Below the pieces are notes generated by a model, which worked only from the letters and a program-made list of their open reading frames with translations, searched no databases and was not told where the DNA came from. From Planctomycetaceae bacterium (GTDB taxonomy: Bacteria; Planctomycetota; Planctomycetia; Pirellulales; Pirellulaceae), in contig PAQH01000007.1 of the NCBI GenBank assembly GCA_002709225.1, positions 24,306 through 88,305 of the forward strand: a stretch of DNA of 64,000 nucleotides, written 5' to 3'. Positions within the stretch are counted from its first letter, which is position 1, and each line of letters begins with the position of its first letter. The position numbers and the translations under genes are program-made. Below, piece by piece: positions 37,266 through 47,012 of this stretch.

Positions 37266-38525
37266 ATGCACCAGGATCATTGTGACCGACGAGCGGTATT
37301 GCGCAGAGGCGCTTTGGCGTGCGGCTGGGGAGCCAGTATCGCCAGCCACGCGGCAAGACGCGAACAGCCTCCGACCCGCGTCATTACGCGCGGACCACGT
37401 CATCACTGGTTTGGGTATTACGACAAGCTTCAGTTTGATGCGAGTGGCAGGTTCGTCCTCGGCATGCAGGTGTCATTCGAACATCGCTCGCCCAGGGGCG
37501 ACGATGTGATCCGCATTGGCATGGTTGATTTGCAGACAGGGGACAAGTGGATTGAGCTTGGAGAGAGTCGCGCGTGGTGCTGGCAGCAGGGGTGTATGTT
37601 GCAATGGTTGCCGGGTTCACGGTCGGAAATTGTCTGGAACGATCGTGTAAGTGGAAGGTTTGTGAGTCACATTCTTGATGTTGAGACACGCCGCAAGCGG
37701 ACGCTTCCACACCCGGTTTACGCGCTCAGCCCTGATGGACGCTCCGCGGTGACTACTGATTTTCGACGCATTGCCGATGTGCGTCCCGGTTATGGCTATA
37801 ACGGAGTGCGTGATCCCCACGCGGACGACCTGGCCCCGGCCGAGTCGGGTGTGTTTCACCTCGATCTGGAAACCGGGCACGCCAGGTTAATCATTTCCCT
37901 GGCCGATATGGCGCGGCGCGGACCCATTCCCAATCAACAGTTGGGGATCAAGCACTATTTTAATCATTTGCTCTACAGCCCTGATGGGTCGCGATTTATC
38001 GCGTTGCACCGCTGGCGTTATCCAAACGGACGGAGGTTGACACGGCTGGTTACTGCGCGTCCGGACGGAAGTGACTTGCGCATCGTGATTCCCAATGGCT
38101 ACGCGTCGCACTTTATCTGGCGTGACAACGGTCACATCTTGGCGCAGTCGCGCGGATTGTTGGGAGAGCCGAATTGGAACAACTTCCTGTTTGAAGACCG
38201 TGAAGGTGGTTCGGTCCGGGCTGTGGGCCACGGCGTGTTGGATCCCTCGGGACACCTCAGCTACTTGCCCGGTGCGGAATGGATCCTTAATGACACGTAT
38301 CCGCAAGGGGCGGATCGGATGCAGACTCCGCACCTGTTTCACGTGGAAAGTAGGCGACGCATTGATCTGGGCCAGTTTCATTTGCCAGCAATTTACACTG
38401 GAGAATGGCGCGTGGATACGCATCCGCGGAGCAGTCGAGACGGTTCCTTGGTCTGTATCGATGCGCCGGTTAGTGGGCAAGGTCGGCAGTTGCATCTCAT
38501 CGACATCCGTGAACAGATTCACTAG
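37266..38525 (+). CDS. Exported PD40-type beta-propeller protein
   Basis: ATG 37266 follows GGGGG and gives 419 residues; ATG 37257 is an alternative. A Tat-like N-terminus (CDRRAVLRRGALACGWGAS) precedes a beta-propeller: HWFGYYDKLQFDASGRFVLGMQ, IVWNDRVSGRFVSHILDVETR, HPVYALSPDGRSAVTTDF, FNHLLYSPDGSRFIALHRW, GHLSYLPGAEWILNDTY. The pattern is that of PD40/oligogalacturonate-lyase-like propellers. No catalytic His set is proven. The gene is 40 bases upstream of the esterase and may share its transcript. Confidence 0.82.
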   Translation: MHQDHCDRRAVLRRGALACGWGASIASHAARREQPPTRVITRGPRHHWFGYYDKLQFDASGRFVLGMQVSFEHRSPRGDDVIRIGMVDLQTGDKWIELGESRAWCWQQGCMLQWLPGSRSEIVWNDRVSGRFVSHILDVETRRKRTLPHPVYALSPDGRSAVTTDFRRIADVRPGYGYNGVRDPHADDLAPAESGVFHLDLETGHARLIISLADMARRGPIPNQQLGIKHYFNHLLYSPDGSRFIALHRWRYPNGRRLTRLVTARPDGSDLRIVIPNGYASHFIWRDNGHILAQSRGLLGEPNWNNFLFEDREGGSVRAVGHGVLDPSGHLSYLPGAEWILNDTYPQGADRMQTPHLFHVESRRRIDLGQFHLPAIYTGEWRVDTHPRSSRDGSLVCIDAPVSGQGRQLHLIDIREQIH

Positions 38526-38564
38526 GAGTTACCGTCGGGCGGTGGCCAACAAAGGAGAGGTGAG

Positions 38565-39536
38565 ATGGGATTCTGGGATCGTCGTCAGGTGATCGCCGGA
38601 TGTGCCGGGTGGTGTAACGCCCACGTTAGCTTGGTCCGCACGGGAACGAATACGAGTGAATACGTTTACCTACAAGCGGGTTGGTGGTTTACCCATCAAA
38701 CTCGACGTGCACTGGGCCGACGATACACGAACCCGACCTGTGGTGATTTGGATTCACGGTGGCGCGCTAATTAGGGGGGGCGTACTGGAATCAACAGTCG
38801 CGTCAACAAAGACATGCTGGAGGCCGGGTACGCGCTGGTTTCGATCGACTACCGACTGGCGCCTGAGACGAAGCTGCCCGCCATTATCGAAGATCTCCAG
38901 GATGCGATTGTCTGGGTGCGCGCGGAAGGTCCGCGACGCTTCAACGGCGACACCAGCAAACTTGTCGTAATGGGCAGCTCGGCCGGCGGGTATTTGACGC
39001 TGACCGCCGGCTTTCGCGCCTCACCGCGTCCTACCGCGTTGGTCTCCTTTTGGGGGTATGGCGATCTGATTGGGGATTGGTACAGCCAGCCCAGCCCACA
39101 CCAGAGACACCAGACAGACAGTAGTTTCGACGTTGTCATCAAGCAGGTGGATGGTCCTCCGATTGCGTCTGAGGGCGACCGCGACGGCGACGGTGGAATC
39201 TGTTACCGTTATTGTCGCAAGCATGGTATCTGGCCTCAGCAGGTATCGACCTGGGATCCGCACAAGACGTCAGAGAAATGTTATCCCTCTCTGCCGTTAA
39301 ATAATTTGACCGCGGAATACCCGCCCAGTTTGTTGCTTCACGGAACCAAGGACACGGACGTTCCTTACCAACAATTAGTGCTGATGGCAGCTGGGCTGCG
39401 AACGCTGAACATCGAACACCAGTTGATCTCGATAACTGGGGGAGAGCACGGTCTGGGTGGCGGTGATCCCCAGCGCAGCGACGCCGCGTACGGCGCGGCA
39501 AAAGCCTTCATGCAGCGGCACCTCGGTCGGCCGTGA
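38565..39536 (+). pseudogene. Alpha/beta-hydrolase (HSL/esterase type), frameshifted
   Basis: ATG 38565 lies behind a strong GGAGAGGTGAG site and begins MGFWDRRQVIAG, a Tat-like start. At about 38660-38672 the reading moves to the next frame (YKRVGGLPIKLDVHW, then WIHGGALIRGG, the HGG oxyanion motif), and at the G-run 38774-38780 (seven G, eight expected) it moves back to RTGINSRVNKDMLEAGYALVSIDYRLAPETKLP. The catalytic elbow GSSAGGYL and the GTKDTDVPY and GGEHGL segments with candidate Asp and His are intact. Two indels around homopolymers could be sequencing errors. Intact, it would be about a 320-residue esterase. Confidence 0.75.
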
Positions 39537-39932
39537 TAGCTGTTTCGGTGCGGCGGCCTGGAAATGGGAGCGATGAGACGGTAACGCGGAGTGGCAAGAA
39601 GGAGATCGCCTCCGGTAGTTCCAGACAGGGGGGGAATCATTGCTCGGCCCCGGCCGGGTTGGGTTTACCGCGACGCGGCAAGGGAAGTCTGGTACAAACG
39701 TAGCGTGTTGTTCATGGATGACAACGGAAGGCGTGAGGTCTGTGGGAAACGACCATTGTTCATGGTTTGTGAGGGAACCAGCGACGTACCTATGCGTCCA
39801 TGGACCTTATGCGTCCATGGAGAAAGTGACTGCGAACTTCCACGAGCCGGTAAGTGAAGAGAGTTAACACAGTTGTCGCGCGGGACGATGCGACGCGTGC
39901 GGATCGGTAAGCTTGGATTTGAGGAGCATGTT
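39537..39932. other. Intergenic region before the macroglobulin gene
   Basis: No gene of convincing quality; small open frames do not look protein-like. It holds the four CATGG-containing repeats and the GAGGAG ribosome site just before the macroglobulin start. No clear -10/-35 pair was found. Confidence 0.55.
39708..39821 (+). repeat. Two pairs of direct repeats upstream of the macroglobulin gene
   Basis: TTGTTCATGG occurs at 39708-39717 and 39756-39765; TATGCGTCCATGGA occurs at 39791-39804 and 39808-39821 (17-base period). All four contain CATGG. They lie in the 396-base gap before ATG 39933 and could be operator sites. Confidence 0.9.
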
Positions 39933-42900
39933 ATGCTGAGATGGTACGCTTGCTTGGTCGTTGTTCTGGCATCCGTCGGAGTGGCGGAATGGACTCTGGC
40001 CGCGACACGGGAAGCGGAATGGAAAGCGGTCGAAGAGGCGGTCCGCCAGGGACTACCGAAAACGGCTATCAAGAACCTCCAGGTCGTGCTGCAGGGGGCG
40101 CTCAAGGACAAGGCTTATGGTGATGCGGTGAAAGCCATTGGCCGCAGGATTGCCTTGCAAGGGGTAATCGACGGCAACCGTGCCGAAGCGAAGATCAAAC
40201 GGCTACAAGCGGAAACCGCCCGTTCACCAGCAGTGATGCAGGCTCCGCTGAGGGCGATACTGGCACGTTGGTACTGGCACTATTTTCAGCAGAATCGCTT
40301 TCGTTTCCTGCAACGCACCGCCACAGCCGAACCCCCGGGAAAGGATTTTACAACCTGGGACTTGACGCGGATTTTTCGAGAAATCGATTTGCAGTTGGAG
40401 ATGGCGCTGGCGGACGAAGAACTGCTGCAATCAATCTCCGTGAACCAGTTCGATGCGTTGCTGGTGAAAGGGAACAGCCCGACGAGTTACCGACCAACAC
40501 TTTTCGACTTCCTGGCCCACGAAGCCATCAGTTTCTACAGCTCGGGTGAACAGGCGGCGGCGCGGCCGGAAGACGCCTTTGATGTTTCTAGTGACTCACC
40601 GATTTTCGGGACAGCCGAGGAATTCGAACGCTGGGAAATCGAGTCAACCGAGTCGAACTCGCCGCTGGTCAAGGCGCTCCACCTGTATCAGAAATTGCTC
40701 CGGTTTCACCGTGAGGATGTAGATCGTAGCGCGTATCTTGATGTCGACCTGCTGCGTTTACAGTTCGGTAACAATCAGGCTTTTGGTGAATCGAAAACTG
40801 CCCGCTACCAGGCGGCGTTAAAGCGGTTCGTGGAAATGAATGGTGAGCATCCCATCTCGGCGAGGGCTCAGTACCGTCTGGCAGAATCCTGGTCTCGCGC
40901 TGGCCAAGCGGCGCGAGCGCACGCCACAGCGCTGCAAGGTAAGACCCGTTTTCCCGATAGCGTGGGAGGCCGACGGTGCCATAACCTGATCAAGGAGATT
41001 GAGGCACCGTCGCTACAGGTGTCGACCGAGCGGGTATGGAGCCGACCGAAGAGCGTGGTTCAGGTATCTTATCGGAATTTGCGGCAAGTGTTTTTTCGAG
41101 TGGTGCGCTATGACTGGGAGGAGCGGCTTAAAGGGAGCGGCCGACCGGAACAGCTGGACCCTCGGCAGCGGCAGGCGCTTTTGGATAAGGAGCCGGTGTT
41201 GGCCTGGTCGCAAGAGTTGCCGGCGACGGTGGACTATCGCACGCGGCGGCGCAAAGTGGCTGTTCCGGAAAAATTGGCTCCTGGCTCCTACTTCTTGATC
41301 TCGAGTGCTGAGGAGACGTTCCGTGCGAACGGCAATCAGGTTGATATCACGGACGTGTGGGTGAGCCGGCTGGCGCTGGTCGTGCGGAGCCAGTTTGGTG
41401 CCAACGACCTTGACGGCTTTGTCCTGGATGCGGAAAGTGGCGATCCGGTGGTGGAAGCGGTAGTCCGACTCTGGCGTCGTGAACGGGCGGGTTGGGTTCT
41501 GCATGGCCAGACGACCAGCGACGAGCACGGTCTGTTTCGCTTCGCGCTGGAGGCGCGCAAGAACGTGGTGTTGCACGCGTCGCACAACAAGGACGTGCTT
41601 GGAAGTAGTGGATACTACAGCGCCGGTGGGCGCCGTCGTCAACGCCGGAGTTTGCAGCGCACCTATTTTTTCACGGACCGAACGCTCTATCGCCCTGGGC
41701 AGACCGTACGCTACAAGGGGCTCTGCGTCCGGGCAGATCAAAGTGACAATCAGTACGGTGTGCTGGCGGACCAAAAAGTGACAGTGCTGCTGTTGGGGTC
41801 CAATGGGAAGCAGATAACACGTCGTACGCACCGCACCAATGATCACGGGTCGTTCAGCGGCAGCTTTACGGCTCCGCGTGATGGGCTCCGCGGCGGGATG
41901 ACGCTTCGCGTCGAGGGTGAGCCGCGGGGTAGTACACAAGTCCGGGTGGAGGAATATAAGCGACCAAAATTCCAGGTGAAGATGGCGCCACCTCAGGCCG
42001 CAAAATTGGGCGCGAATGTGGAAATTGCCGGCCGGGCGGTCAACTACACGGGCGCTCCGGTGGACGGAGGCCAGGTTCGGTGGCGGGTTGTCCGGGAGGT
42101 GCGTTTTCCACCTTGGTGGCGTTATGCAGGTCGCGTGCTCCCACCATTTCCCGGCGGACGAGGAACTCGGGAAATCGCTCATGGACGAGGCCGCACTGCC
42201 GCGGACGGGAGCTTCAAGTTTCGTTTTTCCGCCCAGCCCGACCTCACCGTTGCCGCAGAGGGGGCACCCATCTTTCAGTTTCGAGTGTCCGCCGATGTGA
42301 CTTCGCCCACAGGGGAGACGCGTTCGATGGCACGTGTGGTCAATCTTGGGTATGCGGCGCTGCAGGCGTCGCTTAATGCGACGCAGTGGCAAACTACTCG
42401 CGCACCGGTGGCGATACGTGTACGTACCAGTACGCTGGATGACTTGGGGCAATCGGCGGAAGGGGTGTTGCGGGTGTTTCGGCTGCAGCAGCCCGAGCGT
42501 GTGGTGCGTGCGGAGTGGGAATCTCCGGGCCCGCTAGCAAAGGAAGCTGAAGAACGCGCCCTCGGCCCGGATCCCGCGAGCTGGCCACTGGGTGCTTTGG
42601 TTTTCGAGGAAGGGGTATCGACGGGTGCCGACGGAAACCGTACGGCGCAGGTGAAACTGCCGACGGGAGTGTATCAGGCGGTGTTTCAGACTCAGGACCG
42701 TTTTGGCAAACCCGTCAAGGCGGAAATGCAATTGCGTGTGCTGGATCCGTCTGCGGACCGCTTAGACATCAAAGTGGCTGATGTGCTGGCGGCTCCCACT
42801 TGGTCGTTGCAACCGGGGGAAGAGTTCGTGGCGGTCTGGGGCAGTGGTTACGATCGCGCGCGCGCGTTTGTAGAGATTGAACACCGAGGAGAGTGGCTGG

Positions 42901-45900
42901 CACGCTACTGGACCGGCGCGGAGCAAACCCAGGTTCGGATCAAACAGGCGATTAAGGAAGCCCATCGGGGCGGTTTGTCGGTGCGGGTTACTATGGTGCG
43001 AGAAAATCGCGCTTACCTGCATGCGCGGAAAATCGCGGTGCCCTGGGAAAACAAGGAGCTTTCGGTTGAATGGGAACGTTTTCGATCAAAACTAGAACCC
43101 GCACAGCAGGAAACCTGGACGGCAGTGGTGCGCGGTCCGGGGGCGGAGCAGGCGGCGGTCGAAATGGTGGCCACTCTGTACGATGCGTCGTTAGACGCGT
43201 TTGCGGGACATCGTTGGATACAGCGATTTAGCGTGTTTCGCCAGGCGCGCCTCGTGGTGCCGGGGCGATTTGAGAATCAGCTGAAATCCCTCGGTCGCTT
43301 GCAAGGAGAATGGAATCGTGATGAACGCGATGGCACGCTGACATATTACGCCTTTCCGCAAGAGATTGTCAGTCACTTTCAGGGGTACCAATTCCCCCGG
43401 CGCGGCGACAGGGCTGCTGCCGTGTTCCCGGTTCCCCTCCCCTCGCCCGGATTCGTGCGTGGCGGCGCGAACCGGTTTCGTGGTTTGGCGCGAGGGCGAC
43501 GCGCCATGGGCGGGGTTGTTGCGGATGCGATGGCGGCAGCGCCCAAAGGGGCGGTGCCTCAGATGGAAATGATGTCAGCCGAAGCGGATGGTGCTGGGGA
43601 TGCCGGACCCGCGGCCGTGGACTTGTCACAGGTGTCGGCGCGTACCAACCTGCAAGAAACGGCCTTTTTCTTTCCGCACCTGTTGGCAGGTAAAGACGGT
43701 CACGTACGGATGGAATTTTCGATGCCCGCAGCCCTGACGGAATGGAAATTCATGGCATTTGCGCATGATTCGAGCTTGCGTGGCGGGTATCTAGAAGACC
43801 AGGTGGTGACGTCGAAAGAGCTGATGGTGGAACCCAATCCGCCCAGGTTTGTCCGCGAAGGTGACGTAATCGAGTTTACCGTTAAGGTCAGTAACCAATC
43901 AGCGGCGCGTCAGGCAGGATCGGTCCGCTTGAGTTTTGCCGCTGCGGGGACCGGCGACGCCGTTGATGCGGAGTTGCAGAATGACGAAACCACACGCGCA
44001 TTCGATGTGGCCGCAGACGAATCAGCGACCCTCTCATGGCGCGTCAAAATTCCGGACGCTATCGGTTTCTTGACGTACAAGGCCGTCGGGTCGACGGGGC
44101 GGTTATCGGATGGCGAAGAGGGTTTTTTGCCTGTCTTGTCACGGAAAACTCTGGTGATTGAATCACTGCCTTTGCCGATTCGCGGGAAGCGGACTCGCAA
44201 CTTTACGTTCCAACGACTTGCCGGGGCGGGCGAATCCGAGACGCTGCGCCATCAGTCGTTGACGTTGCAGATGGTCTCCAATCCTGCGTGGTATGCCGTG
44301 ATGTCACTTCCCTATTTGATGGGGGAGCCCCACAAAAATATCGATGCCGTGTGGAACCGTCTCTATGCCAATGCGTTGGGTCGTCATATCGCCAACAGTG
44401 AGCCCCGTATCCGGAGAGTCTTTGCGCGCTGGCGGGAAACAGAGGCATTGGATAGTCCCTTGGAACAAAATGAGGAAATAAAAACGGTGGCGTTGGCGGA
44501 GACGCCGTGGGTCCAGCAAGCAGAAACCGAAAGCCAGTCGCGACGGCGTGTTGGCGTCCTTTTTGACGATAATCGAATGCAACGGGAAGTTGCCCGTGCG
44601 TCCTTGGAGTTGACGCGGCATCAGCGGCCGGATGGTGCCTGGTCGTGGTTGCCCGATGGTCCCGCCAACGACTACATCACTCTCTATATCGTGACTGGAA
44701 TAGGACGGCTGCGGCACCTCGGAGTTGAACTGGAGATCGCGGCGGGACCCAAAGCCATAAAATGGTTGGACGGCTGGTTACTGCGGCGTTATCGCACGTT
44801 AACGGACAGGTCAAAAGTGAATTTGTCCCCCCGGATCGCACTGTATCTTTATGGGCGCAGCTTCTTTCTGGAGGAGACTCCAGTGGCAGCCGCCCACCGC
44901 GAAGCGTTTGACTATTTCGTCGGACAGGCTCGCAAGCATTGGCTGGCACTGGCGCACCGGCAAAGTCAGGCGCAAATTGCCCTGGCACTGCGGCGGCTGA
45001 ATGACCGAGAGACGGCACGGGCGATCATGCGATCGATCAAACAACGCAGTCGCCACGATCCGGAACTTGGCAGATTCTGGCGAGAAGGGGAGATTTCCTG
45101 GTGGTGGTACCGGGCTCCTATCGAGACCCAGGCGGTGATGATCGAAGCCTTCGATGAAATTATGGGAGACGCGCGGGCTGTTGAAGAATGTAAAGTCTGG
45201 CTGCTTAAGCAAAAGCAGACACAGGCATGGCGAACGAATAGGTCCACCGCGGACGCGATTTATGCCCTGTTATTGCGGGGGAATGATCTGCTGAAGCCGA
45301 ACGCGGCCGTTGCTGTTTCGTTGGGTGGACAAAGGGTCGAAACGGGTGGCGCCGAAGCAGGGACAGGATTCTATGAACGTCGGTTTGCGCGGACCGAAGT
45401 GAGCCCGGATCTTGGGAAGGTGACGGTGGAGAAAACGGACCAGGGGGTCGCCTGGGGCAGTCTGCATTGGCAATACCTGGAGGAGATTGACAAAGTGCGG
45501 TCGTATCGACGTACGCCGTTAAAGTTGGAGAAGACGGTGTACCGCAAGGTGAACTCCAAGGAGGGGCCATTGCTTGAGAAAGTGCGTGGTCGCGCGCATG
45601 TCGGGGAACAGCTAGTCTGTCGCCTGGTGTTGCGTACCGATCGCGACATGGAATTTGTCTACCTGAAGGACCAGCGTGGGAGCGGCACGGAACCGGTCGC
45701 GGTGTTATCTCGGTATCATTACCAAGACGGCCTGTACTATTATCAGTCAATGCAAGACACGGCCGGGCACTTCTACATTGATTACCTGCCGAAAGGGACG
45801 TACGTCTTTGAGTACGCGGTACGTGTGCAACACCGTGGCCGCTATCAGATGGGCCACGCTCAGATTCAATGTCTGTATGCTCCCGAGTTTAACAGCCATT

Positions 45901-45929
45901 CAGGGAGTGCGATCTTGCATGTTGACTAA
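39933..45929 (+). CDS. Alpha-2-macroglobulin family protein, thioester absent
   Basis: ATG 39933 (GAGGAG six bases before) opens a signal peptide (WYACLVVVLASVGVAEW); 1998 residues. TPR-like helices cover about 40-340, a carboxypeptidase-regulatory beta-sandwich sits near 490-540, then MG domains (TDRTLYRPGQTVRYKGL near 585, VEEYKRPKFQV near 675). A Gly/Ala/Met-rich linker (about 1172-1235) precedes NLQETAFFFPHLLAGKDG. In the helical thioester domain the usual CxEQ is replaced by YLMGEPHKN (about 1461-1468), so covalent trapping is not expected; later HQRPDGAWSWLPDG is conserved. Such proteins protect bacteria from proteases or bind ligands. The convergent LysR gene overlaps the stop. Confidence 0.92.
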   Translation: MLRWYACLVVVLASVGVAEWTLAATREAEWKAVEEAVRQGLPKTAIKNLQVVLQGALKDKAYGDAVKAIGRRIALQGVIDGNRAEAKIKRLQAETARSPAVMQAPLRAILARWYWHYFQQNRFRFLQRTATAEPPGKDFTTWDLTRIFREIDLQLEMALADEELLQSISVNQFDALLVKGNSPTSYRPTLFDFLAHEAISFYSSGEQAAARPEDAFDVSSDSPIFGTAEEFERWEIESTESNSPLVKALHLYQKLLRFHREDVDRSAYLDVDLLRLQFGNNQAFGESKTARYQAALKRFVEMNGEHPISARAQYRLAESWSRAGQAARAHATALQGKTRFPDSVGGRRCHNLIKEIEAPSLQVSTERVWSRPKSVVQVSYRNLRQVFFRVVRYDWEERLKGSGRPEQLDPRQRQALLDKEPVLAWSQELPATVDYRTRRRKVAVPEKLAPGSYFLISSAEETFRANGNQVDITDVWVSRLALVVRSQFGANDLDGFVLDAESGDPVVEAVVRLWRRERAGWVLHGQTTSDEHGLFRFALEARKNVVLHASHNKDVLGSSGYYSAGGRRRQRRSLQRTYFFTDRTLYRPGQTVRYKGLCVRADQSDNQYGVLADQKVTVLLLGSNGKQITRRTHRTNDHGSFSGSFTAPRDGLRGGMTLRVEGEPRGSTQVRVEEYKRPKFQVKMAPPQAAKLGANVEIAGRAVNYTGAPVDGGQVRWRVVREVRFPPWWRYAGRVLPPFPGGRGTREIAHGRGRTAADGSFKFRFSAQPDLTVAAEGAPIFQFRVSADVTSPTGETRSMARVVNLGYAALQASLNATQWQTTRAPVAIRVRTSTLDDLGQSAEGVLRVFRLQQPERVVRAEWESPGPLAKEAEERALGPDPASWPLGALVFEEGVSTGADGNRTAQVKLPTGVYQAVFQTQDRFGKPVKAEMQLRVLDPSADRLDIKVADVLAAPTWSLQPGEEFVAVWGSGYDRARAFVEIEHRGEWLARYWTGAEQTQVRIKQAIKEAHRGGLSVRVTMVRENRAYLHARKIAVPWENKELSVEWERFRSKLEPAQQETWTAVVRGPGAEQAAVEMVATLYDASLDAFAGHRWIQRFSVFRQARLVVPGRFENQLKSLGRLQGEWNRDERDGTLTYYAFPQEIVSHFQGYQFPRRGDRAAAVFPVPLPSPGFVRGGANRFRGLARGRRAMGGVVADAMAAAPKGAVPQMEMMSAEADGAGDAGPAAVDLSQVSARTNLQETAFFFPHLLAGKDGHVRMEFSMPAALTEWKFMAFAHDSSLRGGYLEDQVVTSKELMVEPNPPRFVREGDVIEFTVKVSNQSAARQAGSVRLSFAAAGTGDAVDAELQNDETTRAFDVAADESATLSWRVKIPDAIGFLTYKAVGSTGRLSDGEEGFLPVLSRKTLVIESLPLPIRGKRTRNFTFQRLAGAGESETLRHQSLTLQMVSNPAWYAVMSLPYLMGEPHKNIDAVWNRLYANALGRHIANSEPRIRRVFARWRETEALDSPLEQNEEIKTVALAETPWVQQAETESQSRRRVGVLFDDNRMQREVARASLELTRHQRPDGAWSWLPDGPANDYITLYIVTGIGRLRHLGVELEIAAGPKAIKWLDGWLLRRYRTLTDRSKVNLSPRIALYLYGRSFFLEETPVAAAHREAFDYFVGQARKHWLALAHRQSQAQIALALRRLNDRETARAIMRSIKQRSRHDPELGRFWREGEISWWWYRAPIETQAVMIEAFDEIMGDARAVEECKVWLLKQKQTQAWRTNRSTADAIYALLLRGNDLLKPNAAVAVSLGGQRVETGGAEAGTGFYERRFARTEVSPDLGKVTVEKTDQGVAWGSLHWQYLEEIDKVRSYRRTPLKLEKTVYRKVNSKEGPLLEKVRGRAHVGEQLVCRLVLRTDRDMEFVYLKDQRGSGTEPVAVLSRYHYQDGLYYYQSMQDTAGHFYIDYLPKGTYVFEYAVRVQHRGRYQMGHAQIQCLYAPEFNSHSGSAILHVD

Positions 45930-46834
45930 AGAGGCGGCAAGTTCGTTTGTGTTGTTTTCCAGTTGTCAACAAAGGTCAAGAACGCGCGGGCGACTCCAGG
46001 CAAGGCGCGTCGCCGGCTGTGAACCAGGAGGATATTTCGGCGAGGCTGAAAACCTCGTACGGTAACGGTCACCACCTGGCCACTTGTTGCGGCGCTGTAA
46101 CTGGAGAGGAACGCCACGCCAACCCGCCGCGCGACGGCGTCGTGGATGGCGCGGTTGTTGTTGGCTTCCATCACGATCGAGAGACTCGTGGGTGATATTC
46201 CCTGTTTTTCGAGGGCGCGTTCGATGCAACGCCGACTACCCGATCCCTGTTCGCGAACGATAAATGGTTCCTGGCTGAGCTGCTTAAGGGTGGTGCGTCG
46301 CCGCGTGGCCCAGGGATGGTCGATGGCTGTGACCAGGCACAGGTCATCGCTGGCAACAGTGGTAGCCTGGAGCGTGGAGTTGCCGGGGAGGTCACCCACA
46401 AAACCGATGTCGGCGTCACCCGCGTCGACGGCGGCGGCGGCGACACTGCTGTCAGTGACGGCCAGCGATTCGGTGGCGCGAGGAAATCGCTCGCGAAATT
46501 GCGCCAGCAATTCCGGGAGGAGTGACTCGGCTGGTGCGGTGCTGGCGGCGATCCTTAATTCGCCTGAGATGGTAGCTGGGGTCCGCCCTAGTTCGGTGGT
46601 GGCCTTGTCAAGCAGTTCCAGGATCTGTTGCGCATAGCTATAGAGACGCGCCCCGGGTTCTGTGAGTTGGACGCCCTTGGGGTGCCGCACAAAAAGCCGA
46701 ACTTTGAGTTCCTTTTCCAGGGATGCTACCTGCTGACTGACGGCGGCCTGGGTAACTCCCAAACGCGTAGCGGCTTGGGTAAAGCTCCGTTGTTCTGCGA
46801 CCGCCGAAAAGGATGTGAGGTGACGCAGCTCCAT
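45926..46834 (-). CDS. LysR-family transcriptional regulator
   Basis: A 302-residue protein with the N-terminal winged helix (FSAVAEQRSFTQAATRLGVTQAAVSQQVASLEKEL) and the periplasmic-binding-fold effector domain from about residue 90 (GELRIAASTAPAESLLPELL). The effector is unknown. Its start is divergent from the transglutaminase-molybdoenzyme run across about 180 bases, the usual LysR arrangement, so it is the natural candidate regulator of that operon. The stop overlaps the macroglobulin stop. Confidence 0.93.
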   Translation of the reverse strand: MELRHLTSFSAVAEQRSFTQAATRLGVTQAAVSQQVASLEKELKVRLFVRHPKGVQLTEPGARLYSYAQQILELLDKATTELGRTPATISGELRIAASTAPAESLLPELLAQFRERFPRATESLAVTDSSVAAAAVDAGDADIGFVGDLPGNSTLQATTVASDDLCLVTAIDHPWATRRRTTLKQLSQEPFIVREQGSGSRRCIERALEKQGISPTSLSIVMEANNNRAIHDAVARRVGVAFLSSYSAATSGQVVTVTVRGFQPRRNILLVHSRRRALPGVARAFLTFVDNWKTTQTNLPPL

Positions 46835-46881
46835 AGCATTATCTTACCGCTCGAGGGTGAAGGACAAAGTCGCGCCTGGCT

Positions 46882-46896
46882 ACCCCTAATTTGGGT
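46882..46896 (+). promoter_or_regulatory. Candidate operator in the LysR divergent region
   Basis: An imperfect palindrome ACCCCTAATTTGGGT (ACCC, seven bases, GGGT) eleven bases before the -35 of the downstream promoter. Position and symmetry suit a LysR site, but the classical T-N11-A pattern is not exact. Confidence 0.35.
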
Positions 46897-46906
46897 TGAG
46901 TACGAG

Positions 46907-46935
46907 TTGAGCTGGGCGATCGATTGTGCTAATGT
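46907..46935 (+). promoter_or_regulatory. Candidate extended -10 promoter of the molybdoenzyme run
   Basis: TTGAGC (46907-46912) and TAATGT (46930-46935) are 17 bases apart, with TG one base upstream of the -10 (TGCTAATGT). Same TGC-TA layout as the promoters near 6882 and 23297. Confidence 0.5.
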
Positions 46936-47012
46936 GCCCGGTTCCTATCATAATGAAAATTTATGGGTCGGTGGGCGGTTTGGACAACGGTTGGAATAAC
47001 TGGGTAAACAGG

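Noticed and set aside
41013..42452. Long minus-strand open frame inside the macroglobulin gene
   Set aside because: It runs antisense to clearly conserved macroglobulin domains; its protein text is Arg/His/Pro-rich without any domain, typical of a GC-rich shadow.
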